From assembly GCA_964464925.1 (NCBI GenBank), contig CAYXLI010000020.1:44506-108505 (forward strand): a DNA stretch of 64,000 bases. The letters run 5' to 3'. The position numbers and the translations under genes are program-made. The notes beneath the pieces are model-generated. The model ran no database searches and was not told where the DNA came from. It was given only the letters and a program-made list of their open reading frames with translations. This DNA comes from CAYXLI01 sp964464925 (GTDB lineage Bacteria > Acidobacteriota > Terriglobia > Bryobacterales > Bryobacteraceae). Positions 1-8,181 of this stretch are shown here, one piece after another (the stretch's first letter is position 1; each line of letters begins with the position of its first letter).

Positions 1-298
1 ACACCGTCGGCAACGAGTGTGGCGCCAAGTGGAAATAGAGAGCCCTTCTCCACTGTTTTGGTGGTACAGTGTTCCAGCCTTATGGTTGCTGATTGACGGA
101 TTGCGGTCGAAGCCATCGGACCATCTCCCTTTCCGCGCTACCGTCAGGTATTCGGACGGCAAACGCCGCGGGCCTAACGCGATTCTCCCAGATGTTGCCG
201 TATGATGCGACCGTCTTTGGAGCAACTACTAACCGAGGCAACCAGCGCAGTGCGTATACACGGGCCTGAGTTGTAGAACCGTTTACTCAGATGGTGAT
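1..298. other. Non-coding stretch at the window edge
   Basis: No gene here can be supported. The short frames present (for example 17-205 on the plus strand) show no recognisable domain or ribosome binding site. The stretch lies just downstream of the minus-strand PepSY gene that ends at 299, so it may hold that operon's 3' untranslated region. I see no clear hairpin terminator in it. Confidence 0.4.
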
Positions 299-901
299 CT
301 ACAGTCCGATGGCAAGGAGAGCGAAGGCCAAAATGCCCGCAGCCAGCGAAATCCATCCCCACAATCGGAACCGCCTCAATTGCCACCAAAGGTAGATGCC
401 GGAGGCGATCCAGATCAGGCTGCTGAGCACGAGCAAATCGATGATGGCGCCCCACAAGATCTCGAGAAAGAAGGGGTATTCAAATCCAGCCCGAAAATGC
501 GCAGCCGTGAGCAGCTGATTGAGTTGCACGCTCTGTTCTTCAACGGTGGCACGGCCTTCCTGCGGATAATAAGTCAGCCGGATGTTTCCCGTCAGCTTTA
601 CACGGCGAATCACGAGATTGCCATTGTCATCGAAGTCCGCGCGGTAGCGGCCAAGCAGACCGTGATCCCGAAGCACCTTTTCCGCGAGCACATCTTCGTC
701 ATCCTGTTCGGATATCGGCGGCAGCCGGTATGGATGTTCAAACGTCTTGGTCCATTTGGCATCGCCTCGCTGGAACCATTCCCCGTGATTGAGAATAAAA
801 CCGCTGGCTGCGTATAGCAGGAACCAGGGAGTGAGCACAAGCCCGAGATAGAGGTGGGTACGACGGTTTATCTTGTCAAAGGTCATGTCAGAATCCTTCA
901 C
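299..901 (-). CDS. PepSY-associated membrane protein (second of pair)
   Basis: A 200-residue membrane protein of the PepSY_TM type. An N-terminal helix follows the RRTHLYLGLVLTPWFLLYA segment (about residues 13-31), a soluble PepSY-like middle runs to about residue 145, and two hydrophobic helices close the protein (about 150-172 and 181-200). PepSY_TM proteins are found in ferric-siderophore reductases and in iron or copper handling loci; the exact role is not established. The GTG start at 901 overlaps the stop codon of the upstream PepSY gene (GTGA), which supports translational coupling; an ATG at 886 is the alternative start. It is the last gene of a BNR protein-PepSY-PepSY operon. The family call is good, the function unknown. 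Confidence 0.8.
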   Translation of the reverse strand: MKDSDMTFDKINRRTHLYLGLVLTPWFLLYAASGFILNHGEWFQRGDAKWTKTFEHPYRLPPISEQDDEDVLAEKVLRDHGLLGRYRADFDDNGNLVIRRVKLTGNIRLTYYPQEGRATVEEQSVQLNQLLTAAHFRAGFEYPFFLEILWGAIIDLLVLSSLIWIASGIYLWWQLRRFRLWGWISLAAGILAFALLAIGL

Positions 902-1514
902 GCAAACCGCAGAAAAATGCCGAACAGAACAAGTCCGAAGANNNNNNNNNNNNNNNNNNNNNNNNNNNNNNNNNNNNNNNNNNNNNNNNNNNNNNNNNNN
1001 NNNNNNNNNNNNNNNNNNNNNNNNNNNNNNNNNNNNNNNNNGTGTATCCCACCTGCGAATGGAGCATGGTAAGAACGTTGGGTGTACGGAATGGCCGCCC
1101 TTCGATGATCAACTTCCCACGGCCAGGGATGTAGGTAATTCGCTTGGGAGCGGCCGGATCCCGGCGGTCTATGACGAGACTGCTGTCCCTCTGTTGAATC
1201 CCGAAACTCCCGCTCAACTTCAGATCCTCGAGAATCTGCTCCCCCTTGCTTCGCAAGGTAGTTCCGGCGGCAAAGGATTTCTTGTAGTCGATCTCCTTCT
1301 CCGGCTCGAAGCGCTCCATGTGTCCTCCATAGATCTGATTGATGCGTTCGTAGTGATTGAAGACAACTGTGCTCACCGCATACATCGTCAACCAGGGCGT
1401 CAGGAACAAACCGAGGTACATGTGGCAGCGGCGGAGCAGGATGCCAAATCGGAATGGCCGCCGCGCGCTCGGAGTCTCAATGGTCGATTCAAGTTGCTGA
1501 AGGCTCGTGGACAT
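898..1514 (-). CDS. PepSY-associated membrane protein, interrupted by assembly gap
   Basis: Paralogue of the neighbouring PepSY protein: it shares the arrangement of an R-R/C-H-M-Y-L-G-L helix (residues 29-50) followed by a PepSY-like soluble part (DRRDPAAPKRITYIPG region). The ATG at 1514 is preferred to an upstream start that would run into the BNR gene. The run of 100 N (942-1041) removes the C-terminal membrane part. Reading past the gap, the frame that makes sense ends FGLVLFGIFLRFA and stops at TGA 900-898, overlapping the next start as GTGA. The frame obtained by taking the 100 N literally gives a Cys-rich non-membrane tail that ends at 888. The real gap length therefore does not equal 100 modulo 3. 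The gene lies 13 bp downstream of the BNR gene, so the two are probably co-transcribed. Confidence 0.75.
942..1041. other. Assembly gap of 100 N
   Basis: Exactly 100 undetermined bases, the usual placeholder for a scaffold join of unknown size. It falls within the C-terminal half of a PepSY membrane protein gene. The two PepSY genes are paralogous, so a collapsed or mis-joined repeat at this point is possible. Confidence 0.99.
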
Positions 1515-1527
1515 CGTACAAACTCCG

Positions 1528-2607
1528 TTATTGGAAAAGGATGAACGTGCCGTCGCGGGTGACGACGCCGGCCGCACCCTTCTCCGCGCTCGGAACGGAG
1601 CCTGGATCGCCTTGTGGAACACCTTGCCGATCGTACAACTGCCATAAGAGTTCTCCGTTGCGTTTCCAGGCAATCAGAGAAGTTCCGTCCGCACGGCTCA
1701 GAGCCACCAGACCGCTGCGCATGCTGGAATGGCCGGGAGTCTTCACTTCGCCGGGAGGGAGAACGTTACCTTTGCTATCGAGCCGCGCGAAATAAATGTC
1801 GCCCTTTGTAGGCCAGGCGGCGACGTAGCCATTCGAGGTGCTTGACAGGGAATAATACGTCATCGGGCAGGCGTTGACGTGCCAGAGCGTGGAACTGATC
1901 CGGTTCCGAACCTGGTGACCGCTCTTGTCCTGAATAACGATGTACATATCGCGGTCGTCATTGGTTTCCTCCCGGTAGAGAACGGCAAGGTCGCCATTCG
2001 ATCCGAAGATGGCGCGGGTCGTGCAGCAGTTGCACGGGTCATACGCCGTGTTCAGTTCAGCGGTCTGAGAAAAGGTTCTTCCGCCATCGGTCGAGAAGTT
2101 CGCGTAGAGTTTGCCGGCCAGCCATGTCGCCACGACACGTCCCTTCTCATCCGCGGCGATTGAGAAGCCCTCACTCGGCCGGGCATTCAGGCTTCGAACG
2201 GGAGTGAACGCCTTGGTGCCCGGTTGCAGTGTCGCAAAAACCAGCCCCTCGGGCACATTCGGGAGCTTCACTTTCCAATTGTTGGTAGACATCGCGACAT
2301 AGACGATGCCGGATTTGCCGGCCGCCATGCTCGAACCCTGAAACACGAGTCCGTCTTTACGCGATTGTTGATCCACAACGGGAAGCGGCGCCGTGAAGGT
2401 CGCCCCACCGTCAGAGGATTTGACGTAGTAGGGGATGTCTCCTCGGTTATAAAGAAGATGAATGGTCCCGTCGCTGCTGGTCCGGGCATCCACGGGCTCT
2501 CCGCCATCCGGGACGTGAACGATCCGCGGTTGAGGACCTCCGGAAATGGAGGCCGCGGTCAGCGCAGCCGCAAGGACAGTATTCGATATAAAGAGTTTCC
2601 AAAGCAT
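1528..2607 (-). CDS. Exported BNR-repeat (sialidase-like) protein with CNCC motif
   Basis: A predicted exported beta-propeller of about 359 residues from the ATG at 2607, which opens with a signal peptide (MLWKLFISNTVLAAALTAAS). Repeated Asp-box-like motifs (SSDGTIHLLY, SSDGGATF, STDGGRTF) mark a BNR/sialidase-type propeller, usually annotated as exo-alpha-sialidase. The arginine triad of true sialidases was not verified. A cysteine cluster, DPCNCCTTR, about residue 210, is not expected for a glycosidase and suggests metal binding or a structural disulphide. It is the first gene of a tight operon with two PepSY membrane proteins, which suggests a role in metal or redox handling at the envelope rather than sialic acid removal; that is inference. 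A longer start at 2730 exists but adds a non-signal-like N-terminus. Confidence 0.75.
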   Translation of the reverse strand: MLWKLFISNTVLAAALTAASISGGPQPRIVHVPDGGEPVDARTSSDGTIHLLYNRGDIPYYVKSSDGGATFTAPLPVVDQQSRKDGLVFQGSSMAAGKSGIVYVAMSTNNWKVKLPNVPEGLVFATLQPGTKAFTPVRSLNARPSEGFSIAADEKGRVVATWLAGKLYANFSTDGGRTFSQTAELNTAYDPCNCCTTRAIFGSNGDLAVLYREETNDDRDMYIVIQDKSGHQVRNRISSTLWHVNACPMTYYSLSSTSNGYVAAWPTKGDIYFARLDSKGNVLPPGEVKTPGHSSMRSGLVALSRADGTSLIAWKRNGELLWQLYDRQGVPQGDPGSVPSAEKGAAGVVTRDGTFILFQ

Positions 2608-2743
2608 TTTGATTGTGTTTTCTCGTGAACTGCCCAGAGATACTTCACTACTCTCATGCGCCATCACGTTTAGCGGAAATTTTATCAACAGAACGAACAA
2701 AGCGTCGTTTTCTCTGATGCGCCCCAGCACGGGCGGGCTTGAA

Positions 2744-3427
2744 TTACACGCCGCGCTTGTCGCCCCAGATGTCTATGTGCAGACGCGGCGAGAATCGATA
2801 CCCCTCGCTCTTGCAAATCTCCGTCAGCCACAGTGAGCGCTCCCGCAGCACATCTTGACGCGTTCCTTCCGGCATCAGCACGACGCGCATCGGGTCCGCC
2901 CGGAGGTCGCGCACAATGGCATGCACCTCATCCAGATCCCGCGGGGCCGCGATAACGAACTTCAATTGATACTCGTAATCCCGCATCATTGCCCGCAGCA
3001 CGTCCGGCTGATAACGCAAACGCTCGTGCTGGGCGGCCCAGCGTCCCTGTTCCCTCTCATACGGAGTTGAGTTTGTCAGTTTCGGGCTGATGCTCATCAG
3101 GTCGCAGAGCACAGGCTGTTGCACCGTGCCCGCGGTCTCAATGGTGATGTGCTGCCCCTCGGCTTTCAGCAGCCGGGTCAGTTCTACGATCTGTGGCGCG
3201 ATCATGGGTTCGCCGCCCGTAATCACCGTATGCCGCGCACCCGTCTGCCGCACGCGGCCGGCGATCTCCTCCACTCCCAGGTCGCTGCCTTCCGGATTCC
3301 AGGACGTGTACGGCGTATCGCACCACACACAGCGCAGGTTGCACCCGCTGGTGCGCACGAACACGCTCGGCACTCCAACCAGAATGCCTTCACCCTGCAC
3401 CGAATAAAAGATCTCAGCGATCTTCAA
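2744..3427 (-). CDS. queE: 7-carboxy-7-deazaguanine synthase, radical SAM
   Basis: QueE converts 6-carboxytetrahydropterin to 7-carboxy-7-deazaguanine in the queuosine pathway. The protein has the QGEGILVGVPSVFVR opening and a CX3CX2C iron-sulphur motif (C29, C33, C36), then the TGGEPM and ETAGT motifs of the family. I chose a TTG start at 3427: it is preceded by GAAGAGG six bases upstream and gives 227 residues beginning KIAEIFYSVQ, the normal family start. The longer frame only reads through queC. The gene overlaps the 3' end of queC by 14 bp, so queC and queE are co-transcribed. No queD or queF lies in the window. Confidence 0.93.
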   Translation of the reverse strand: MKIAEIFYSVQGEGILVGVPSVFVRTSGCNLRCVWCDTPYTSWNPEGSDLGVEEIAGRVRQTGARHTVITGGEPMIAPQIVELTRLLKAEGQHITIETAGTVQQPVLCDLMSISPKLTNSTPYEREQGRWAAQHERLRYQPDVLRAMMRDYEYQLKFVIAAPRDLDEVHAIVRDLRADPMRVVLMPEGTRQDVLRERSLWLTEICKSEGYRFSPRLHIDIWGDKRGV

Positions 3428-4088
3428 TGCCAGCCTCTTCGAATCCTTTCTTCCGGAGCACGCAGGAATCGCACGCGCCGCACGGTCGTCCGTTCTCGTC
3501 CGGATCATAGCAGCTATGTGTGAGGCTGAAATCCAAACCGAGATCGGCAGCCAGTTGGACAATCTCCGCTTTCGAGAGGTGCTGCAGAGGCGTGTGGACC
3601 TTCAATCGAGTCGTGCCCTCCACGCCGGCCTTCGTTGCCAGGTTTGCCATTCTTTCGAACGCTTCAATGAATTCCGGCCGGCAGTCCGGGTATCCGGAAT
3701 AGTCGATTGCATTCACGCCGATGAAGATATCCGCCGCGCCCAGCGTTTCCGCCCATGCAAGCGCCAGCGAGAGGAATACCGTATTCCTCGCGGGCACATA
3801 AGTCACGGGGATACCCTCGTGCTCCATCTCTACGGCCGAACGGCCCTTCGGTACCGCAATGTCATCGGTCAGCGCCGATCCGCCGAACATGCGCAGGTTA
3901 ATATCGATCACGACATGCCGGTAGGCACCGAGGCTTGCCGCCACTTTGCGCGCCGCCTCCAGTTCGATCCGGTGCCGTTGCCCGTAATCGAACGACAGCG
4001 CGTAAGTTTCGTATCCCTCCTTGCGCGCAACCGCTAGACACGTCGACGAATCCAGCCCTCCGCTCAATAAACAGACCGCTCGCTTCAT
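3414..4088 (-). CDS. queC: 7-cyano-7-deazaguanine synthase
   Basis: QueC makes preQ0 from 7-carboxy-7-deazaguanine, ammonia and ATP. The N-terminal PP-loop SGGLDSS (residues 9-15) binds ATP, and the C-terminal zinc-binding cysteines (C193, C203, C206, C209; CGACDSC) are intact. At 224 residues it has the usual length. The ATG at 4088 overlaps the stop of the upstream MFS gene as ATGA, so translation of the three genes MFS-queC-queE is probably coupled. The product preQ0 feeds tRNA queuosine, or in some bacteria DNA deazapurines or secondary metabolites; nothing nearby points to the latter two. Confidence 0.96.
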   Translation of the reverse strand: MKRAVCLLSGGLDSSTCLAVARKEGYETYALSFDYGQRHRIELEAARKVAASLGAYRHVVIDINLRMFGGSALTDDIAVPKGRSAVEMEHEGIPVTYVPARNTVFLSLALAWAETLGAADIFIGVNAIDYSGYPDCRPEFIEAFERMANLATKAGVEGTTRLKVHTPLQHLSKAEIVQLAADLGLDFSLTHSCYDPDENGRPCGACDSCVLRKKGFEEAGIEDR

Positions 4089-5299
4089 GGCCGCGCTCCC
4101 ACCTCCTTTGGCAATGTGAGCGTCAGGAAGAATCCCAACGCCGGCAGAACCAGCAGGCTGGTTAGCGCCGTGTGCATCGAATACAGATCCGACAATATGC
4201 CGGTCAAAGGAACGAACAGAATTCCCGACATCCCCCAGGAGAAACCCATCATCAGCGCCGACACGGTACCCGCCTGCCCGGGAGCCAGTTCCTGCGCCAT
4301 CACTACGTTCACCGGAATGGTGAACAGCAGCGTGAGCCCGCCCAGAATCAGCCCCGTCGCGGACAGCCAACCATCGGCAAAGAAGAACAGGGCCAACATG
4401 GGGACGCTCAACAGGAACGAAAGCAGAATGACGAGACGGCCGCCGAACCGGTCAGCCAGGTGCCCGCCCAGGAATCCGCCGAGCGCGCCGCAGGCCAAGT
4501 AAGCAGAGAGCATATGTGTGGCATCCGTCAGGCTGTATCCGCGCTCCCGCTCCAAATACAACGGGAGAAATTGCGTGAAGGTCAACTGCACCGCGGACCG
4601 GAAGAACACGCAAAAATACAGGATGGTCATCGGCTTCCATACTCGCCGCAATGGCGCCCAGTCTACCTGCTTCCGCCCCAGGCTCGCCGGCGCGCTGCCG
4701 GGAGGCAGCCAGACCAGCAGTACCAGCGTGGCGATCACTCCAGGTAAGGCTCCCCAAGCCGGGCGTTGCGCGCCCACACGGGTCAACAATGCGGAAAAGG
4801 CCGATGGTCCGCAGGCCATTCCGAGCGTTCCGGCACTGACGAAGATAGCCATCCAACGTCCGCGATTGGTAACGAGTCCCGCGGTAGCCCACGATGAAGC
4901 CTGCGGATGAAACGAAGCGATTCCCGCTCCGCCCAACGCCACCATGACGAGGAGCGCCCAGTAGTTTGGGGCTAATCCCAGCGAGGCGATGAACACGCCT
5001 GCAACAGCCGGTGCCGCCGCCGAGAACATTCTGGTATGCAGACGGTCCGACAGATAACCGTAGAGGGGCTGCATGACAGAAGAGAAGAAAATCATGACCC
5101 CGCCCAGCACTCCGGCCTGCTTCAAGCTGAGATGAAGCTGTCGTACCAACACAGGTTGGAACGCACCAATTGCGCTGGAATACAAATCGATGAAGAAATG
5201 GCCGAATGAGAGTAGTACGAGACACAAAAGGCCATTTCGCACTCCCGCATTTGGGTTAGTACGAGGCAGTCTTGCAAGTACTGGAGTTCCAGTGCTCAA
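4085..5299 (-). CDS. MFS transporter coupled to queC
   Basis: A 12-helix major facilitator protein of 404 residues, similar in layout to the fosmidomycin-resistance (Fsr) group: the GHFFIDLYSSAIGAFQPVL helix 1, the LYGYLSDRLHTR loop 2-3 motif, and FHPQASSWA in helix 5. A second, more typical Fsr-like protein lies at 42939. The start at 5299 is TTG with GGGGA upstream; GTG at 5239 is an alternative just before helix 1. Its stop overlaps the queC start (ATGA), making it the promoter-proximal gene of the queCE operon. The coupling suggests movement of a deazapurine or queuosine precursor, which is inference; a drug efflux role is equally possible. Confidence 0.85.
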   Translation of the reverse strand: MSTGTPVLARLPRTNPNAGVRNGLLCLVLLSFGHFFIDLYSSAIGAFQPVLVRQLHLSLKQAGVLGGVMIFFSSVMQPLYGYLSDRLHTRMFSAAAPAVAGVFIASLGLAPNYWALLVMVALGGAGIASFHPQASSWATAGLVTNRGRWMAIFVSAGTLGMACGPSAFSALLTRVGAQRPAWGALPGVIATLVLLVWLPPGSAPASLGRKQVDWAPLRRVWKPMTILYFCVFFRSAVQLTFTQFLPLYLERERGYSLTDATHMLSAYLACGALGGFLGGHLADRFGGRLVILLSFLLSVPMLALFFFADGWLSATGLILGGLTLLFTIPVNVVMAQELAPGQAGTVSALMMGFSWGMSGILFVPLTGILSDLYSMHTALTSLLVLPALGFFLTLTLPKEVGARP

Positions 5300-5448
5300 T
5301 AAGAGAAATCCCCATCTATTCCTAGAGCTTTAGATTTCCGATAATCAGATTTCGAGGAGTAGCCGTACCCATATTCTAAAGGGATCCGTGCGTTTCGACA
5401 AACGGTTGCGGTCCTCCAACATACTGCAAGAGGTTTCACAAGGAGCAA

Positions 5449-6849
5449 ATGAAGAAGTCCTATAGCGTTCTCTTCCTTGGCCTTGCGTGCGCGTTGCCAT
5501 CCGCCCAGCCTATGCTGGCGCAGACGTCATCGAACACGCAATCTGTCACTAGCCTGGGCGGACCTAATAACTGGGAAAAGGAGTATGCGGCTGGAAAGGC
5601 TGCCTACACCGCGGGCAACTACCGGGAAGCCGAAAAGCAGTTGAAGGCTGCAATGAAGTCCACCCGCGACTTCGCCTCCAATGATCCGAAGCTGTTGAAC
5701 ACGCTGAATGACCTTGCCCAAGTATTTCGTGCAGAGAGCAAGTACCAGGAAGCCGAGCCGCTGATGGAGCGTTATCTCACGTTGCGTGAGCGCTTCCTGG
5801 GCAAGTTCCATCCCGACCTGGCCAAGGACCTGGACGCTCTGGGTCGCGTCTGCTTTGCGCAGATGAAGTTCGTTTCGTCGGAAGCTTACTTCCGCCGCGA
5901 ACTCGCGATCATGGAGAAGAAGTTCGGTCCCGAGTACATCGACCTGATCGGGCCTCTCACCAACATCGCGCAATCCGCGCAGGCGCTCAATAAGCACGCG
6001 GAAGCGGAGCCGCTGCTGAAGCGCACCATTCAGATCCGCGAGAAGAACCAGGGTCCCGATCATCCGGAGATGGCAACGGAGCTCAACAAACTCGCCAACC
6101 TCTACGTTGCGCAGCAGAAGTTCAATGAGGCCGAACCGCTCTACAACCGCTCGCTGGCGATTATCGAAAAAGAATATGGGCCGAACAGCGGAAACCTGAT
6201 CCCCACGCTCGATGCTCTGGGGAATCTGTATCGCGAGCAGGAGAAATATGACAAGGCCGAACCGGTCTACCTGCGCGCTCTGGCCATCCGCGAAAGCACG
6301 CTCGGTCCGTCCCACCAGGAAATGGCCGGCGCGCTCGATACCTTGGCTGCGCTCTACAACAGAGAGAAGCGGTTCCAGGATGCGGCACCTTTCTACGAAC
6401 GCGCCCTGCAGATCCGCACGACGACGCTTGGCCCAGAGCATCAGTTGGTGACGAATAACCTCGATCGCCTGGCCGCCGTGTATACCGCCGAGGAGAAGCT
6501 GGTCGAAGCCGAGCCGCTGTTTAAGCAGGCCTTCTCCATTCGCGAAAAGGAAACGCTGATGAGCCTTCGCTCCCTCGCGCAGGTCTATGTAGCACGCGAT
6601 AAGTTCGCCGACGCCGACCCTCTCTATAAGTTGGCGCTGGCAATTTACGACAAGAATGCGCCGCCGAAGGGCAAGGCGAAGAAGGGGCAGGTGGTCTCAA
6701 ACGATCCGCCTCCTCCCTACCTGCTGGAAACGCTGGATGAGTATGCCGTGGTTCTGCGCAAGCTGAAGCGCAAGGGCGAAGCATCCAAGCTCGAATCGCG
6801 CGCCAAGCCCCTCCGTGCGCAGGCCGCCATGCTGAAGTCTCAGAAGTAG
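5449..6849 (+). CDS. Exported TPR (kinesin-light-chain-type) protein
   Basis: A 466-residue protein with a signal peptide (residues 1-25, cleavage after PMLAQ) followed by about eight tandem tetratricopeptide repeats of the 42-residue TPR_10/TPR_12 type. Each repeat carries the pattern EAEPLxxRxLxIxEKxxGP...LxxLxxLYxxQxKxxEAEPLY. Such repeats form a superhelical scaffold for protein-protein contacts; here it would act in the periplasm or be secreted. A lysine-rich linker (PPKGKAKKGQ) interrupts the last repeats. AAGGAG lies about six bases before the ATG. The gene is monocistronic and followed by a strong terminator at 6873. The partner protein is unknown. Confidence 0.85.
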   Translation: MKKSYSVLFLGLACALPSAQPMLAQTSSNTQSVTSLGGPNNWEKEYAAGKAAYTAGNYREAEKQLKAAMKSTRDFASNDPKLLNTLNDLAQVFRAESKYQEAEPLMERYLTLRERFLGKFHPDLAKDLDALGRVCFAQMKFVSSEAYFRRELAIMEKKFGPEYIDLIGPLTNIAQSAQALNKHAEAEPLLKRTIQIREKNQGPDHPEMATELNKLANLYVAQQKFNEAEPLYNRSLAIIEKEYGPNSGNLIPTLDALGNLYREQEKYDKAEPVYLRALAIRESTLGPSHQEMAGALDTLAALYNREKRFQDAAPFYERALQIRTTTLGPEHQLVTNNLDRLAAVYTAEEKLVEAEPLFKQAFSIREKETLMSLRSLAQVYVARDKFADADPLYKLALAIYDKNAPPKGKAKKGQVVSNDPPPPYLLETLDEYAVVLRKLKRKGEASKLESRAKPLRAQAAMLKSQK

Positions 6850-6872
6850 CTCAGGTTCAACTCACTCCTCCT

Positions 6873-6906
6873 AGGCAGGCCCCCCTCCGGGCCTGCCTCA
6901 TTTTTT
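6873..6906 (+). terminator. Rho-independent terminator after the TPR gene
   Basis: A perfect 10-bp stem (AGGCAGGCCC at 6873-6882, GGGCCTGCCT at 6889-6898) with a six-base loop is followed by CA and six T (6901-6906). It sits 23 bp after the stop of the TPR gene and insulates the following ketosynthase gene. Confidence 0.9.
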
Positions 6907-6930
6907 GCTCTCCGGACAGAACGGTATACT
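6902..6930 (+). promoter_or_regulatory. Candidate promoter for a leaderless ketosynthase mRNA
   Basis: TTTTTG (6902-6907) and TATACT (6925-6930) are spaced by 17 bp. A start site six or seven bases beyond TATACT would coincide with the TTG start codon at 6937, giving a leaderless message. No Shine-Dalgarno sequence precedes that TTG, which fits. The -35 element is weak and lies in the T-run of the preceding terminator. Confidence 0.35.
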
Positions 6931-6936
6931 TGCTAA

Positions 6937-8181
6937 TTGCGGCGCACGGTCATCACCGGCATCGGAGCAGTCAGCCCGAATGGCATAGGACGCGAGGCTT
7001 TCTGGCAGGCCACAAGGGAAGGCGTTAGCGGAGTCCGGCGCATTCAGTGCTTCGATCCTTCTTCCCATATAGTCCGAATCGCGGGCGAAGTCACAGGCTT
7101 CGATGAGAATCAGTACGTTGCTCCGAAAGACCGGCCTCACGTTTCGCGCGTAGTGCCTTTATCGCTTGCCGCGGTGCAGGAGTGCGTGCGGGATGCCGGC
7201 ATTGTGCCGCAGCAACTCAGCCGCGACGAGCTCCGGCAGATCGGCGTACTGGTCGGCTCGGGTGGCGCGAGCCAGGAGTTCTCAGAGGAGCAGTACCGGC
7301 TCTACTACGAAGGCAAGCAGAAGCAGTGCAGCGTGTACGTCATTCCAACGTCCACTCCCGGCACGCTCGCAAGCGAGATTTCGATGCGCTTTGGCTTCCG
7401 CGGCTTCAGCCATCTGATTTCCACCGGCTGCACGTCCTCTACGGATGCCATCGGATACGCGCATCGTCAGATTCAGGCGGGCATGCTGGATTGCATCGTC
7501 GCCGGAGGGGTCGACGCGCCGATCGCTCCGCTGATCCTGCGCGGCTTCCAACTGATGCGCATTCTCGCTTCGCGCTGGAACGATGATCCGGAGAAGGCAT
7601 CGCGGCCATTCTCGAAGGATCGGGATGGATTCGTACTGGGCGAGGGCGCCTGGTTTTTCGTCCTGGAATCGGAAGAACGCGCACGAGCCCGCCGAGCGCG
7701 CATCTACGGAGAAATCGCGGGATACGGGTCAACCTGCGAGGCATTCCATCGCGTGCGCTTGGAAGAGTGCGGGGAGGAACCGGCTCGGGCGATTGGCCTG
7801 GCGCTCAAAGAAGCCGCGATTACACCGGGCGACGTGCAGTACCTGAATTATCACGGCACATCCACGGAACTGAACGACCGCATTGAAACGCGCGCCGTGA
7901 AACTCGCCTTCGGAGATCACGCGTACAAGCTGGCGGGATCGTCACTGAAGAGCATGATCGGCCATCCGCAAGGGGCCTGCGGTGCTGCGGGGATTGCCTC
8001 CACCCTGCTTGCCATGCGCGATGCTATCCTACCGCCCACCATCAACCTGGAGCAGCCGGATCCCAACTGCGATCTCGATTATGTGAAGGAAACCGGCCGC
8101 CGCCTGCAGATTGAGCACGCAGTGGCCAATTGCATTGCATTTGGAAGCAAGAATTCGGCGATTGTCCTCCGCCGCGTTTAG
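6937..8181 (+). CDS. Beta-ketoacyl-ACP synthase II-like enzyme
   Basis: A 414-residue thiolase-fold condensing enzyme of the FabF/KAS II type. The Cys-His-His catalytic set is complete: C165 in STGCTSSTD, H306 in NYHGTSTELND and H343 in KSMIGHPQGACGA. It would extend an acyl-ACP by two carbons with malonyl-ACP. No ACP, ketoreductase or malonyl transferase gene is adjacent, so it is an orphan rather than part of a fab or polyketide cluster. Its role could be housekeeping (a fabF paralogue) or a specialised lipid. The start is a TTG with no clear ribosome binding site, and a promoter-like TATACT lies just upstream. The 3' end overlaps the convergent adaptor gene by 4 bp. Confidence 0.88.
   Translation: MRRTVITGIGAVSPNGIGREAFWQATREGVSGVRRIQCFDPSSHIVRIAGEVTGFDENQYVAPKDRPHVSRVVPLSLAAVQECVRDAGIVPQQLSRDELRQIGVLVGSGGASQEFSEEQYRLYYEGKQKQCSVYVIPTSTPGTLASEISMRFGFRGFSHLISTGCTSSTDAIGYAHRQIQAGMLDCIVAGGVDAPIAPLILRGFQLMRILASRWNDDPEKASRPFSKDRDGFVLGEGAWFFVLESEERARARRARIYGEIAGYGSTCEAFHRVRLEECGEEPARAIGLALKEAAITPGDVQYLNYHGTSTELNDRIETRAVKLAFGDHAYKLAGSSLKSMIGHPQGACGAAGIASTLLAMRDAILPPTINLEQPDPNCDLDYVKETGRRLQIEHAVANCIAFGSKNSAIVLRRV

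Noticed and set aside
17..205. Short plus-strand frame at the window edge
   Set aside because: No ribosome binding site, signal or family resemblance.
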